DNA of 64,000 bases from Citricoccus sp. CH26A (GTDB lineage: Bacteria; Actinomycetota; Actinomycetes; Actinomycetales; Micrococcaceae), in assembly GCF_000224415.1 (NCBI RefSeq), contig NZ_AFXQ01000010.1:1-64000 (forward strand), given 5' to 3'. The notes beneath the pieces were generated by a model. It worked only from the letters and a program-made list of their open reading frames with translations. It was not told the origin of the DNA and did not search any database. Below, one piece after another: positions 34,615 to 44,970 of the stretch. The first letter of the stretch is position 1, and each line of letters starts with the position of its first letter. The position numbers were made by a program, and so were the translations under genes.

Positions 34615-35166
34615 TCAACCGGCGGTCGGAGCCTCCTGCGTCAGGACATACCTGACATTGTTGAAGTCGTACTTGGCATCGACGCTCTCTCGACCGTCGG
34701 TGCTGTCCTCGAATGCGAACATGATCTTGGCGGTGACTTCGCCGCTGTCTGCCTCGGTCAGTTGGCGGGCCTTTACGTCACGGCCGTCCGCGTCAGTCAC
34801 GGTGACTGCACTGACGGTCACGTTCTCGGCAAGGAAGGGATTCGTGGCGCTATTCGTTCCACCGGTAGCGATGAGATTCGCCTTGAGGTGATCGCCCTCC
34901 AGATCAATGTCCAGCTTCTGCGTGAACGTCAGGGTCTCACCCGGCACGACGCGGTAATTCTCAATCTTCTCGATCGGGGGAGCGCCAGGGACATTAGTGG
35001 CCCACTTAGCAGAATCGGTGACGGCCTCCAGGTTCAGGTCGCCGGCGGTGATGGTTCCGGCAGTGGTCTCCACGGAGTCATTCCACACGGCCAGCGTGCC
35101 GCCGCCGCCGAGGAGGAGGGCCACGCCCAGGCCGGTCACGATGGCGCCCTTGGTCATCTTCTTCAT
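34615..35166 (-). CDS. SipW-dependent exported protein (TasA-like), copy 1
   Basis: A 183-residue protein starting MKKMTKGAIVTGLGVALLLGG and then GGTLAVWNDS, the alternate-type signal peptide found on TasA-like proteins of actinobacteria. The mature part is a single beta-rich domain (TAGTITAGDLNLEAV, ETLTFTQKLDIDLEGDHLKA, NVTVSAVTVTDADGRD) like the camelysin/TasA fold, with no Cys. It probably assembles on the surface or in the matrix. It is the first gene of the minus-strand export cluster; 186 nt without a gene follow it. AAGGGG precedes ATG 35166. Confidence 0.82.
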   Translation of the reverse strand: MKKMTKGAIVTGLGVALLLGGGGTLAVWNDSVETTAGTITAGDLNLEAVTDSAKWATNVPGAPPIEKIENYRVVPGETLTFTQKLDIDLEGDHLKANLIATGGTNSATNPFLAENVTVSAVTVTDADGRDVKARQLTEADSGEVTAKIMFAFEDSTDGRESVDAKYDFNNVRYVLTQEAPTAG

Positions 35167-35486
35167 GTCAAACCCCTTGTGATATCGATCTTCGCCGGGG
35201 CTGGCGGGGATGCCAGCACCCAGCGTCGATGCTGAGACGGTTACGGAAGCCGATGACGCCTGGACGGGGGATGTCCCTGCTGCTATTGGCTTTCCGACGA
35301 CACGTAGTCCACCCCGGGCTCCCAAAGCGAGGGACCGGGATTCGCACCGGATCCCCGCAAGGTTTCCCAAGGATTCCCGGTCTCGGTCTTGAGCAATTCT
35401 TGAGCTTTGGCAACCTGCGGGCTTCTTGAGCCATTCTTTGGCGAATCCGGGCAGACAACCACAGGTGCCGGGTGGATCATGAAGCC
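35167..35486. other. 320-nt divergent control region
   Basis: Between the first TasA-like gene (minus) and the Hpt-like gene (plus). It is slightly lower in GC than the neighbouring genes and should hold both promoters. No clear inverted repeat or consensus -35/-10 pair could be fixed by eye. Confidence 0.4.
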
Positions 35487-35888
35487 ATGACCACTGCACC
35501 AGTTATCGACACTGATGCGTTGGGCCGGCTGGGAGAACAATTGGGCGATCCAGAAGTGCTGTGCGGTTTCATCCGCCGGTACGAGAAGATGCTGGGCCAA
35601 CGCGTCGAACGACTTCACCATGCCCTGAACACCCAGGACCACGACGACTGGATGGACGCCGTCCTGTCCCTCAAGACCTCGTCGGCCATGGCCGGCGCCG
35701 CGGCGCTGTCCCAACTCGCCGCCGAACTCCAGGACTACCTGGCGAAGCGTCCGCCGGACCCCGTCCGGTGGCCGGTGACCGACTGTCTCGAATCCGTCAT
35801 GGCGAAGCTACGCCACCTGGCGAGGGAGACCGCCCGTCAATTGCGGCTGTTCCTGAACCGGCTCTCCGCAAGCCCCCAGCTCGCATGA
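35487..35888 (+). CDS. Hpt-like domain protein lacking the phospho-histidine
   Basis: A 133-residue all-helical protein with the layout of a histidine phosphotransfer domain (LGRLGEQLGDPEVLCGFIRRYEKML, then WMDAVLSLKTSSAMAGAAAL). In ordinary Hpt domains the last block reads A-H-x-L-K-G-S-S; here the aligned position of the His is Leu, so it cannot be the usual phosphoacceptor. The same Leu variant is, as far as I recall, seen in other actinobacterial proteins annotated as Hpt. It may act as a docking or anti-phosphorelay protein. Start ATG 35487; GTG 35472 is an alternative. It converges on the response regulator gene. Confidence 0.65.
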   Translation: MTTAPVIDTDALGRLGEQLGDPEVLCGFIRRYEKMLGQRVERLHHALNTQDHDDWMDAVLSLKTSSAMAGAAALSQLAAELQDYLAKRPPDPVRWPVTDCLESVMAKLRHLARETARQLRLFLNRLSASPQLA

Positions 35889-35916
35889 ACTGACGGCCCC
35901 GCCGAGCCCGCAACGC

Positions 35917-35956
35917 ACGAGACCCCAGCACGCCGACCAGGCGGTTGGGGTCTCGT
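35917..35956. terminator. Bidirectional hairpin between the Hpt-like and response regulator genes
   Basis: ACGAGACCCCA (35917-35927) and TGGGGTCTCGT (35946-35956) are exact inverse complements, with an inner CGCC/GGCG pair in the loop. It sits between convergent genes and can serve both. Confidence 0.75.
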
Positions 35957-35994
35957 CGTGTCCAGAACTGACCTGCTCGGGCGCCGGGACCCGG

Positions 35995-36879
<885 letters not shown>

Positions 36880-36991
36880 AACATCTCCCCTTGTCATCAG
36901 GCTGGCGTCCAACGCTACGGCAGACCGTGGACGGCATAGGGTGGACTGGCACCAGCATACGGCCGTATCAGCGCCAGAACGGAGATACGTC

Positions 36992-38842
36992 ATGCCCACA
37001 CGCAGGACGTCGGTGACATCGTCCGAGGGGGCCACATCCGAGTCGGCTGCGGCGCCCATCCTGGAGACCCTGCCCGAGGTGTCCAACCGGATCACGGCAC
37101 CCGGGCCGGTCAGGGACGAGGCGTCGGACAGGGGCCCGTATTTCGCTCAACTCTCACTGCGCTGGCGCGTGGTCCTCTCCCAGCTGCCCCTGACGATCTC
37201 CGTGGCCATCGTGTTCCTGTTCGTCCTGGTGTTGCCCCAACCGGAGGGTCGCGGGCCGGGGACCATGCCGGCCGCGACTCCCGGGCTCTTCCTCGGGGTG
37301 GCCGGGGTCATGGTGCTGACGCTCGCAGCGGCCATCATCCCCTGGGACCGCTTGCCTCCCCTCACGTACTGGTCCATCCCGCTGCTGGACTTCATCCCGA
37401 TCGCCCTGATCTGGGAGTCCGCCCGGTTCGCGTTGGACGGCATGGCCATGCTCGCGGCGTTTCCCGTCTTCTGGCTCGCCTGGTCCGGCATCTACCCGTT
37501 CTGGGGCCTGTTGCTGGGCTTCATCGGCAGCGCCGCGGTGACCTGGTGGCCCTACCTGATCAACCTGGACAACGTGGCCCGGGAAGACCTGTTCCGGCCG
37601 GCGCTGGTGCCGTTGTTCTTGCTGGCCATGGCGAGCGCCGCGAGCGTGTTCGCGCGGAGCATGGACCGTCAGCGTGATGAGCTCAAGGACGTGCTGGCCT
37701 CCACCCGCCAGCAGAACCGCCGGCTGGAGGCCATCCTGGACACCACGGACGTGGGCATCGTGGTGACGGACCGGGACGGCAACGGCCTGATCTGGAATGC
37801 GGCGCAACAGCGTCAGCACCTCATCGGCCAGCCGGAGGGCCGGCATGACGCCACGGAAGGCGAGTTGCTGGTCTTCGAACCGGACGGGGTGACCCCGGTC
37901 CCCGCCGAGGAGCGCGCGCTGTACCGGGCGATCCGCGGGGAGAGCTTCTCCGACCGGCTCTACGCGCTCGGGGTGGACGGCAGCCAGCAGTTCATGTCCG
38001 TCTCCGCCCAGGCCATGAGGGACGACGACGGTGAGTTCGACGGCACCGTGGTGGTCTTCCAGAACGTCACCGACCTGATCGACGCGATCCGAGCCCGGGA
38101 GAAATTCGTGGCGGACGTCTCCCACGAGTTCCGCACCCCGCTGACCTCGATCATCGGGTACCTGGACCTGGCGATCGAGGACGAGCAGGACGAGGTGATC
38201 GCGCGCTACCTGAGGACCTGCCAGCGCAACTCGGAGCGGCTGCTCGCCCTGGTCAACTCACTGCTGGACACGGCCTCCGGGAATGCCGTGCCGGCGCTGG
38301 AGCCCACGGACCTGGCCCGGCTGGTGCAGCACAGCGTGGAATCGGCGCAGGTGCGGGCGGACAACGAGGGGATCACCCTGGTCACGGACCTGCCGGAGAG
38401 ACTGCCCGTGCAGGCGGACAAGGTCAAGATGAGCCAGGTCGCGGACAACCTGATCTCCAACGCCGTCAAGTACACCGAGTCCGGCGGTACGGTCACCGTG
38501 ACGGTCCGCCGATCGGGCGACTGCGCCGAGATCGAGGTCGCGGACAACGGCATCGGGATCAGCCCCGAGGACCAGCAGAAGCTGTTCACCAACTTCTACC
38601 GCACCGAGCACGTCCGGCGGGCGGCCATTCCCGGAACCGGCCTGGGCCTGGCCATCACCAGGGCCTTCGTCCGCGCCCACGGGGGCGAGATCACGGTGGC
38701 CTCCGAACCGGGAGTCGGCTCCACCTTCACGGCGTCGATCCCGGTGGACGGGCCCTCGGCGCCGTCAGCGGAGGCGCCGGAAGCAAAAGAATCGGCAGGG
38801 TCAGCGGAGTCAACGGAGTCACCGGAGTTACGATCACGCTAG
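36992..38842 (+). CDS. Membrane PAS sensor histidine kinase
   Basis: A 616-residue sensor. About six membrane segments lie between residues 60 and 230, then a PAS domain (LEAILDTTDVGIVVTDRDG near 245-263), a HisKA domain with the phospho-His in ADVSHEFRTPLTSIIGYL (His378), and a HATPase domain with NLISNAVKYTESG, DNGIGIS and GTGLGLAITRAFVRAHGG. Partner is probably the divergent OmpR-type regulator. The Ser/Glu/Ala-rich C-terminal tail ends at a TAG inside a 65-bp palindromic repeat, so its last five or six codons come from the repeat. ATG 36992 follows ACGGAGATACG. Confidence 0.92.
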   Translation: MPTRRTSVTSSEGATSESAAAPILETLPEVSNRITAPGPVRDEASDRGPYFAQLSLRWRVVLSQLPLTISVAIVFLFVLVLPQPEGRGPGTMPAATPGLFLGVAGVMVLTLAAAIIPWDRLPPLTYWSIPLLDFIPIALIWESARFALDGMAMLAAFPVFWLAWSGIYPFWGLLLGFIGSAAVTWWPYLINLDNVAREDLFRPALVPLFLLAMASAASVFARSMDRQRDELKDVLASTRQQNRRLEAILDTTDVGIVVTDRDGNGLIWNAAQQRQHLIGQPEGRHDATEGELLVFEPDGVTPVPAEERALYRAIRGESFSDRLYALGVDGSQQFMSVSAQAMRDDDGEFDGTVVVFQNVTDLIDAIRAREKFVADVSHEFRTPLTSIIGYLDLAIEDEQDEVIARYLRTCQRNSERLLALVNSLLDTASGNAVPALEPTDLARLVQHSVESAQVRADNEGITLVTDLPERLPVQADKVKMSQVADNLISNAVKYTESGGTVTVTVRRSGDCAEIEVADNGIGISPEDQQKLFTNFYRTEHVRRAAIPGTGLGLAITRAFVRAHGGEITVASEPGVGSTFTASIPVDGPSAPSAEAPEAKESAGSAESTESPELRSR

Positions 38843-38889
38843 ACGTCGATTCCACCGGCGTGTCCCGACGTGCAGCGTGATCGTAACTC
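38825..38889 (+). repeat. 65-bp palindromic repeat, copy E, overlapping the kinase gene end
   Basis: Arms GAGTTACGATCACG and CGTGATCGTAACTC are perfect complements; inner arms ACGTCG/CGACGT have changed on both sides compared with ACGGTG/CACCGT of copies A-D. Loop CCGGCGTGTCC. The TAG stop of the kinase gene lies at 38840-38842 inside the left arm. Confidence 0.92.
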
Positions 38890-38957
38890 TCGCCCGGTGG
38901 TGGGTGATCCGGTGGTGGGTGGCCCGGTGGCCCGGCGCCCGGTGGAACAGCGGGTAG

Positions 38958-39743
38958 TCAGGCGAGCAGGCGCCAGCTGCCCGGTTCCACGCGCGACCCG
39001 GCGCGCAGCCGGGCGGCCCCGGACTCGTCCCAGGGCTCGGAGCGGGCGATGTGCTCGGCCCGCCCCGTCCAGGCGGTGCAGACCTGGGGGATGTACGCGT
39101 CCTCCTGGCCCATGAACAGCCGGCGGCGGAACATGGCCCACTCGATGGCCGGCACCGCCACGGAGTAGGCCCCGCCGACGTCGATGCCGTCCAGCTCGTG
39201 CAGGACCGCGTCCCGGCCGGACTGCGCGGCCAGCCAGACGCGCGCCGAGGCCGGCGACAGCGGCCGGGCCAGGGCGGCGAGCCCGACGTCGAGGCTCGGG
39301 TCCGCCTCGGAGGGCACCGGGAGCAGGTCGGTGGCATTGCGCCAGTCACCGAACGGGGAGCCGTCCGGGAGGACCACGGCACCCCCATGGTCGCCCGTGT
39401 TGCGCCAGGGGTCCTCGGGATCCAGGGTCTCGACCAGGTCCGTCAGCACGCCGGAGGCCCACAGGCGGAACCACTGCGGGTCGGTGGAGGAGATCCGCCG
39501 CAGTTCATCACTCGCCGAAGCGCGGTACTCGTCGGGGACCAGCGGTTCACACCGGCTGATGGTCCACCTCGAGACAGCCTCTCTTATGGTCACGACAACG
39601 TCCTCTGGTCTGACGGGCACTGCGGCAGGGGGGTTACCGCGGGGTGCGGCAGGGGATCGCCGCGTAGTCAAGTCTACCGAGGGCATGCTCGCCCGGAGGG
39701 GGTTCTGTCCCGTTCCGGGTAGCGCTCGAGTAGCGATCGTCAC
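38958..39743 (-). CDS. Unknown protein
   Basis: A protein of up to 261 residues with no signal peptide, membrane segment or recognised motif. The most regular part runs from about VVTIREAVSRWTISRCEPLVP to the end and is rich in Trp and acidic residues (WFRLWASGVLTDLVETLDPEDPW, EWAMFRRRLFMGQED). The first about 45 residues are Pro/Arg-rich and may not be translated, so the start (GTG 39743) is weakly supported. It is divergent from a second unknown gene at 39837. No function is suggested. Confidence 0.55.
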   Translation of the reverse strand: MTIATRALPGTGQNPLRASMPSVDLTTRRSPAAPRGNPPAAVPVRPEDVVVTIREAVSRWTISRCEPLVPDEYRASASDELRRISSTDPQWFRLWASGVLTDLVETLDPEDPWRNTGDHGGAVVLPDGSPFGDWRNATDLLPVPSEADPSLDVGLAALARPLSPASARVWLAAQSGRDAVLHELDGIDVGGAYSVAVPAIEWAMFRRRLFMGQEDAYIPQVCTAWTGRAEHIARSEPWDESGAARLRAGSRVEPGSWRLLA

Positions 39744-39836
39744 CCTCGGTCACGGAACGCGTACGGTCGCGGCCCGGGTTCGAGTGGTGCTGACGAAACC
39801 GGCGGCCGACAAGGAGTGATAACGCATAGGACGGGC

Positions 39837-40832
39837 ATGGCGGAGGACGGACAACCACAGCGGCACCCGGTGCTGGAGACGTTCTGCCGGCGGCTGGAGT
39901 CCATCCTCTGGGGCCGGGCCGCCGAGGCCCTCCGGGACGCCGGATGGCCGGACGGGGAGTGGGAGGTCCTGCTGCTGCCGATGTGGGACTGGCGCCTCCC
40001 GGCCATGGAGATCGGACGCAAGGGGCTGGACCATGAGACCGGTGCGGCACTGCTGATGCCAGTGCGCCTGGACTGGGGTGGGAACGACGCCCTGCTGCGC
40101 CTGGTGGACCCTGTCGGGCCGTCACCGTCATTTCGCTGGACGGCACACTCCATGGGGTGGGGTGACACGGGTGAATTCCAGCCGAATAGTTCCAGATCAG
40201 CGTCCCATCACGGGCTGCACGACGGTATAGTCGGCAGTGATAACCAACACGCCCCCGGGATCCGCCGCTGCGCCGTCGAAGACCTTGATGAGCTCGTCCG
40301 TGCCGGTCGCCAGTCCCAGTGGCAACTATTGTTCAGTCTCGAGCCGTTCGTCACCTCCACCGTTCACAAGGCCCACTCAGCAGTGAGCCATGAGATCAGT
40401 GAACTGACCGGGCGGTTCCAGTCTGTATTGCACGACACGGGAATTGAGCAGATCGTGAACGTCTTGATGGTGGGTGAGCCCACGGCCGGGGTGGCCGATA
40501 CCCCGAGCGTGCCCCGGCTCCTGGAGCAGTGCCTGCGCCACGACCGGTTCACCAGGGTGGATCCCCTCATGTTCCTGCGCCGCAATCTGCGCCGGGACGC
40601 CGAGGACCAGGTCCGCCGGGCCATCGGTGACCCGCGCGTCGGCCCCAAGGTCCGTCGCCTCGCCCGGCAGATGCCCGGTGCCAGCGTGGCGGAGATCGTG
40701 GCGGCCTACCGCCTCGAACACCCGCAGGACAAGCTCTCCACCGCACGGGCCGAGGCGGCCCTGCAGGTGGGCTCGGACCCCATGGCCCGCACCGTCGCCC
40801 TGGACCCGGAGACCAATCGGGGTGCCCGATGA
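39837..40832 (+). CDS. Unknown protein, first gene of the sigma-like cluster
   Basis: A 331-residue protein with no signal peptide. The N-terminal part has Trp-rich EWEVLLLPMWDWRLPAMEIG; the C-terminal part is helical and basic (FLRRNLRRDAEDQVRRAIGD, PGASVAEIVAAYRLEH), like a nucleic-acid-binding or sigma-like region, but I cannot assign a family. The middle (40150-40280) is lower in GC and may be a join or less constrained linker. ATG 39837 follows ATAGGAC; GTG 39816 is an alternative. Its TGA overlaps the ATG of the next gene (ATGA), so the two are co-translated. Confidence 0.55.
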   Translation: MAEDGQPQRHPVLETFCRRLESILWGRAAEALRDAGWPDGEWEVLLLPMWDWRLPAMEIGRKGLDHETGAALLMPVRLDWGGNDALLRLVDPVGPSPSFRWTAHSMGWGDTGEFQPNSSRSASHHGLHDGIVGSDNQHAPGIRRCAVEDLDELVRAGRQSQWQLLFSLEPFVTSTVHKAHSAVSHEISELTGRFQSVLHDTGIEQIVNVLMVGEPTAGVADTPSVPRLLEQCLRHDRFTRVDPLMFLRRNLRRDAEDQVRRAIGDPRVGPKVRRLARQMPGASVAEIVAAYRLEHPQDKLSTARAEAALQVGSDPMARTVALDPETNRGAR

Positions 40833-41818
40833 CCCCCGTCTACACCCCTGAGGGGGTCGCCGGGTCCCGCCGCCCCGTGGGACGCCGGACCGTCGGTCAC
40901 GAGACCCCCGCGAGGGGTGAGCCGGCCCCGATCAGCCGGTCCGTCCTGTCGCCTCGGGGCGCCCGACGCGCGGTCGCCGTCGTCCCCGAGCGGCGTCCGG
41001 TCCTGGACCAGTTGCGTGAGATGGCCGCGGCCTCCGGTGACGAGCGGTTGCGGTTGCGGGACGAGTTCATCGGGGACCAGCGCAAGGCCTTCCGCCTCCT
41101 GGCCCACCGGTTGTGCCGCACCATGGGCCTGAGCACCGCCCTGCACCGCGACGACGTCGAACAGCTCGTGGCGATCGAGGCCCTGACCTGGGTGGACGAG
41201 CTGCTCGAGGACCCCTCGGCCCTGGAGGCCATCGAGAACTTCAGCGGGATGCTGCACGTGCGCTCCCGGGCCGCGGTCCGCGCCTGGGCGGACCGCAACC
41301 TGTCCCCGGCCTCCGGCATGGTCTCCCTGAACCGCCGGGTGCGCAAGCTCAACCAGTTGCGGGACGAGATGCGCGCCGCCACCGGTGCGGAGCCCACCGA
41401 CGGGGAGCTCACGCACGAGCACAACCGGCGCATGATGGCCGCCCGGAAGGACGCCGCCAAGCAGGGCATGCTCGCCACCACCGCCGACCTGCGCGTCGCC
41501 GGCCCGGCCGTGGACATCCACGCCCTCGAGCTGGCCGCCGTGGGCCCGGAGGAGTCCCTGCTGCACCCCACCGAGGGGCCCGTGCTGGTCCGTGCGGTGA
41601 TCGAGCGGGCACGCCGGATCGGAGGGGTCACGTCGGACGTCGCCCAGGCGTGGCTCTCCGGCGTCTACGCCTCGGAAGGCTCCCAGCGGGTCCTGACCAC
41701 CGCTGAGGTGGCTGAGCAGTTGGGCCTGACGCAGGAGTCGGCCGCCGCCCAGATCCGCAAGGTCCGCACCCTGGCCAAGCGGGTCCTCGCCGACCAGCTG
41801 GGCATCCTCCACGCCTGA
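40829..41818 (+). CDS. Sigma-70-like protein
   Basis: A 329-residue protein laid out like an RNA polymerase sigma factor. Region 2 like: LRLRDEFIGDQRKAFRLLAHRL to NFSGMLHVRSRAAVRAWADRNL. Region 3 like: MVSLNRRVRKLNQLRDEMRAA followed by GAEPTDGELTHEHN. Region 4 like: VLTTAEVAEQLGLTQESAAAQI RKVRTLAKRVL, a helix-turn-helix near the C-terminus. The match is distant: the usual DLxQE core-binding motif is DDVEQLVAIEA here. It could be a divergent sigma factor or a regulator derived from one. It is coupled to the gene before it by an ATGA overlap. Confidence 0.6.
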   Translation: MTPVYTPEGVAGSRRPVGRRTVGHETPARGEPAPISRSVLSPRGARRAVAVVPERRPVLDQLREMAAASGDERLRLRDEFIGDQRKAFRLLAHRLCRTMGLSTALHRDDVEQLVAIEALTWVDELLEDPSALEAIENFSGMLHVRSRAAVRAWADRNLSPASGMVSLNRRVRKLNQLRDEMRAATGAEPTDGELTHEHNRRMMAARKDAAKQGMLATTADLRVAGPAVDIHALELAAVGPEESLLHPTEGPVLVRAVIERARRIGGVTSDVAQAWLSGVYASEGSQRVLTTAEVAEQLGLTQESAAAQIRKVRTLAKRVLADQLGILHA

Positions 41819-42012
41819 ACCGGCCGCCCCTCCGGAACGGCCGGGGCGTGCCGCGGTCCGGGGACGCTGCGCGTCCCGCGGGGTTGTGGACGCGCCCTCC
41901 GCGGGCAACGGCCCCGGCGTGTCGCGAGGACACGCCGGGTGAAGGCGGCGCTGTGATCAACGCCACATGATAGCCCAGGTCACAAGGCAGTTGTGCCGCA
42001 CACATACCGGGT

Positions 42013-43248
42013 GTGCGAGCAGAGACTCTTTCCACCGACACCGCCTGCCGGGACCTCCTGGACCGCTGGGCGGCAGGTGATCTCCCGGAGACCCAGGTGC
42101 GCCGGGACGTGGCCACCATCCTGACCCGTTCCGGGATCTGCCGAGAGGTGTCCCGCGAGTACCAGACGTGGCACCACGGCCTGGCCTCCGGACCCCAGCT
42201 GAGCCAGGACGTCGAGTCGGAGTTCGACGAGTTCCTGTTCCGCCGCGTCACCGAGGAGGGCCCGGACGCCTTCTTCGACCTCGAGCGCGCCCGGGCCGCC
42301 TCGGTCACCGGCTGGGCGCGGCAGACCCTGCGCTCCGCCCGCAAGTCCATACTGCGCAACATCCACAACCGGACCGCCGCCCGCCAGGAACTCGTGGCTC
42401 CCACCGGCCCCGAGGACGGCGCGTCCACCGCCGCCGCCATGGCCTTCCAGGCCACCGCGGCCCCCGGTGCCCTCGAGGACGGTCCGGAGATCGCCCAGCG
42501 GATCATGCTGGAGGAGGCCACCGAGTGGCTGCGCTCCAAGGCCTCGCATCACCGGGGGATCGCCCGCACCCAGGCCGGGGCCGCCGCCCTGCGGTTCGCC
42601 TTCTCGCTGCCGGAGCTGATCCGCCCGGACTGGCGCGTCCGGCGTCGGGCCCTGCCGGTCCTCGAGGCCGATCCCAAGGCCGCCCACCGGGCCGCCCAGG
42701 CGATGCTGGCCTGCCTGACCCGGATCCACGGCTGGCGCGGGCTGTTCGAGGCCGCCGACCAGGACCTGATGACCCTGTGGGACAACTACTCGCGGGCCCA
42801 GCTGTTCGAGGTGGTGTCCAGGGACCCGGCGATCGCGTACACACTGGCGTTGGAGACCCTGTCCGACCGGGCCCGTCCCGACCGCCCGTCCGTCCGCGCC
42901 TTCCGCAACGCGGTGAAGGACCTGGCCCCGGTCCTGAGGAACGGCCGCAAGCCGACCGGGTGGCGCACCGTCGCCAACGCCGTGGTCGACGCGTTCCTGG
43001 CCGAGGAGTTCGAGGCCTACTCCGCGTTCGACACCGCTGGCGCCGCCGTCCACGAGGAGCGGACCGCCGAGCGCGAGTCCGCCCTGGCCACCGCCTGGGA
43101 CGCCTACGAGGCGATGGTCCGGTTCGCGGGCGCCCCGCTGGGCGGCACGCACGCGCAGGTCCGCGACCGCCTGGAGGGCATCATCGGTGACATCCTCGGT
43201 GGTGGCGTGGAGATCCGGGACAACGTCACGCTGCTGCGCGCGGCCTGA
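42013..43248 (+). CDS. Unknown helical protein near the sigma-like gene
   Basis: A 411-residue protein without signal or membrane segments. The stretch FFDLERARAASVTGWARQTL RSARKSILRN resembles the end of a sigma-70 region 2 (hydrophobic-Arg-Trp pattern), and the remainder is helical and charged. No other known domain is visible. Start GTG 42013. About 190 nt separate it from the sigma-like gene, containing inverted pieces CGGCCGCCCC/GGCCGGGGCG at about 41822-41849 that could end the upstream operon. It converges on the carboxylesterase gene, only 12 nt apart. Confidence 0.5.
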   Translation: MRAETLSTDTACRDLLDRWAAGDLPETQVRRDVATILTRSGICREVSREYQTWHHGLASGPQLSQDVESEFDEFLFRRVTEEGPDAFFDLERARAASVTGWARQTLRSARKSILRNIHNRTAARQELVAPTGPEDGASTAAAMAFQATAAPGALEDGPEIAQRIMLEEATEWLRSKASHHRGIARTQAGAAALRFAFSLPELIRPDWRVRRRALPVLEADPKAAHRAAQAMLACLTRIHGWRGLFEAADQDLMTLWDNYSRAQLFEVVSRDPAIAYTLALETLSDRARPDRPSVRAFRNAVKDLAPVLRNGRKPTGWRTVANAVVDAFLAEEFEAYSAFDTAGAAVHEERTAERESALATAWDAYEAMVRFAGAPLGGTHAQVRDRLEGIIGDILGGGVEIRDNVTLLRAA

Positions 43249-43260
43249 GGCCCGGACGCC

Positions 43261-44604
<1,344 letters not shown>

Positions 44605-44622
44605 GCGCCCAGTGTGGCATCT

Positions 44623-44687
44623 GAGTCACGAGCACGCTGCACGTCGGGACACGCCGGACCGATCACCGTCGGGCGTGCTCGTGACTC
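44623..44687 (-). repeat. 65-bp palindromic repeat, copy F (inverted)
   Basis: Arms GAGTCACGAGCACG and CGTGCTCGTGACTC are perfect complements although they differ from copy G at two positions on each side. The loop reads GGGACACGCCGG on the plus strand, so the element is in the opposite orientation to copies A-E. It lies between the divergent carboxylesterase gene and the FliI-like operon. Confidence 0.92.
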
Positions 44688-44823
44688 CCTGATCTGGGTC
44701 GGCATGGCCTGAATCCGGGCCGGCCTCGCACCCGGTTGCGCAAAACCGACCCCTCGCGCGCACCGGCCCGCATAGGGATCAGTGGACGACCGACGAGACG
44801 GTCGACGGGACAAGGGGAGAGTC

Positions 44824-44970
44824 ATGCCAGTGACGGTCACCGTGCTGCCGACCGACCCGGCCCTGCCGCGCAGCGGGGGTGCGGGCCTGCCCCAGGACGG
44901 CCGCTCCACGGCCGATCCCGAGGACGCGCTGGACCGCGTCCGGCTCACCGCGGGCGGTGGGCTCCCGTGA
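44824..44970 (+). CDS. 48-residue protein at the head of the FliI-like operon
   Basis: ATG 44824 with AAGGGGAGAG 3 nt or more upstream opens a 48-codon frame (MPVTVTVLPTDPALPRSGG at the start). The product is short, acidic/Gly-rich and without a membrane segment. Its TGA overlaps the GTG of the FliI-like gene (GTGA), a sign of translational coupling. In flagellar operons fliH often precedes fliI, but no FliH likeness can be claimed for so short a sequence. It may act as a leader that controls translation of the next gene. Confidence 0.5.
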   Translation: MPVTVTVLPTDPALPRSGGAGLPQDGRSTADPEDALDRVRLTAGGGLP

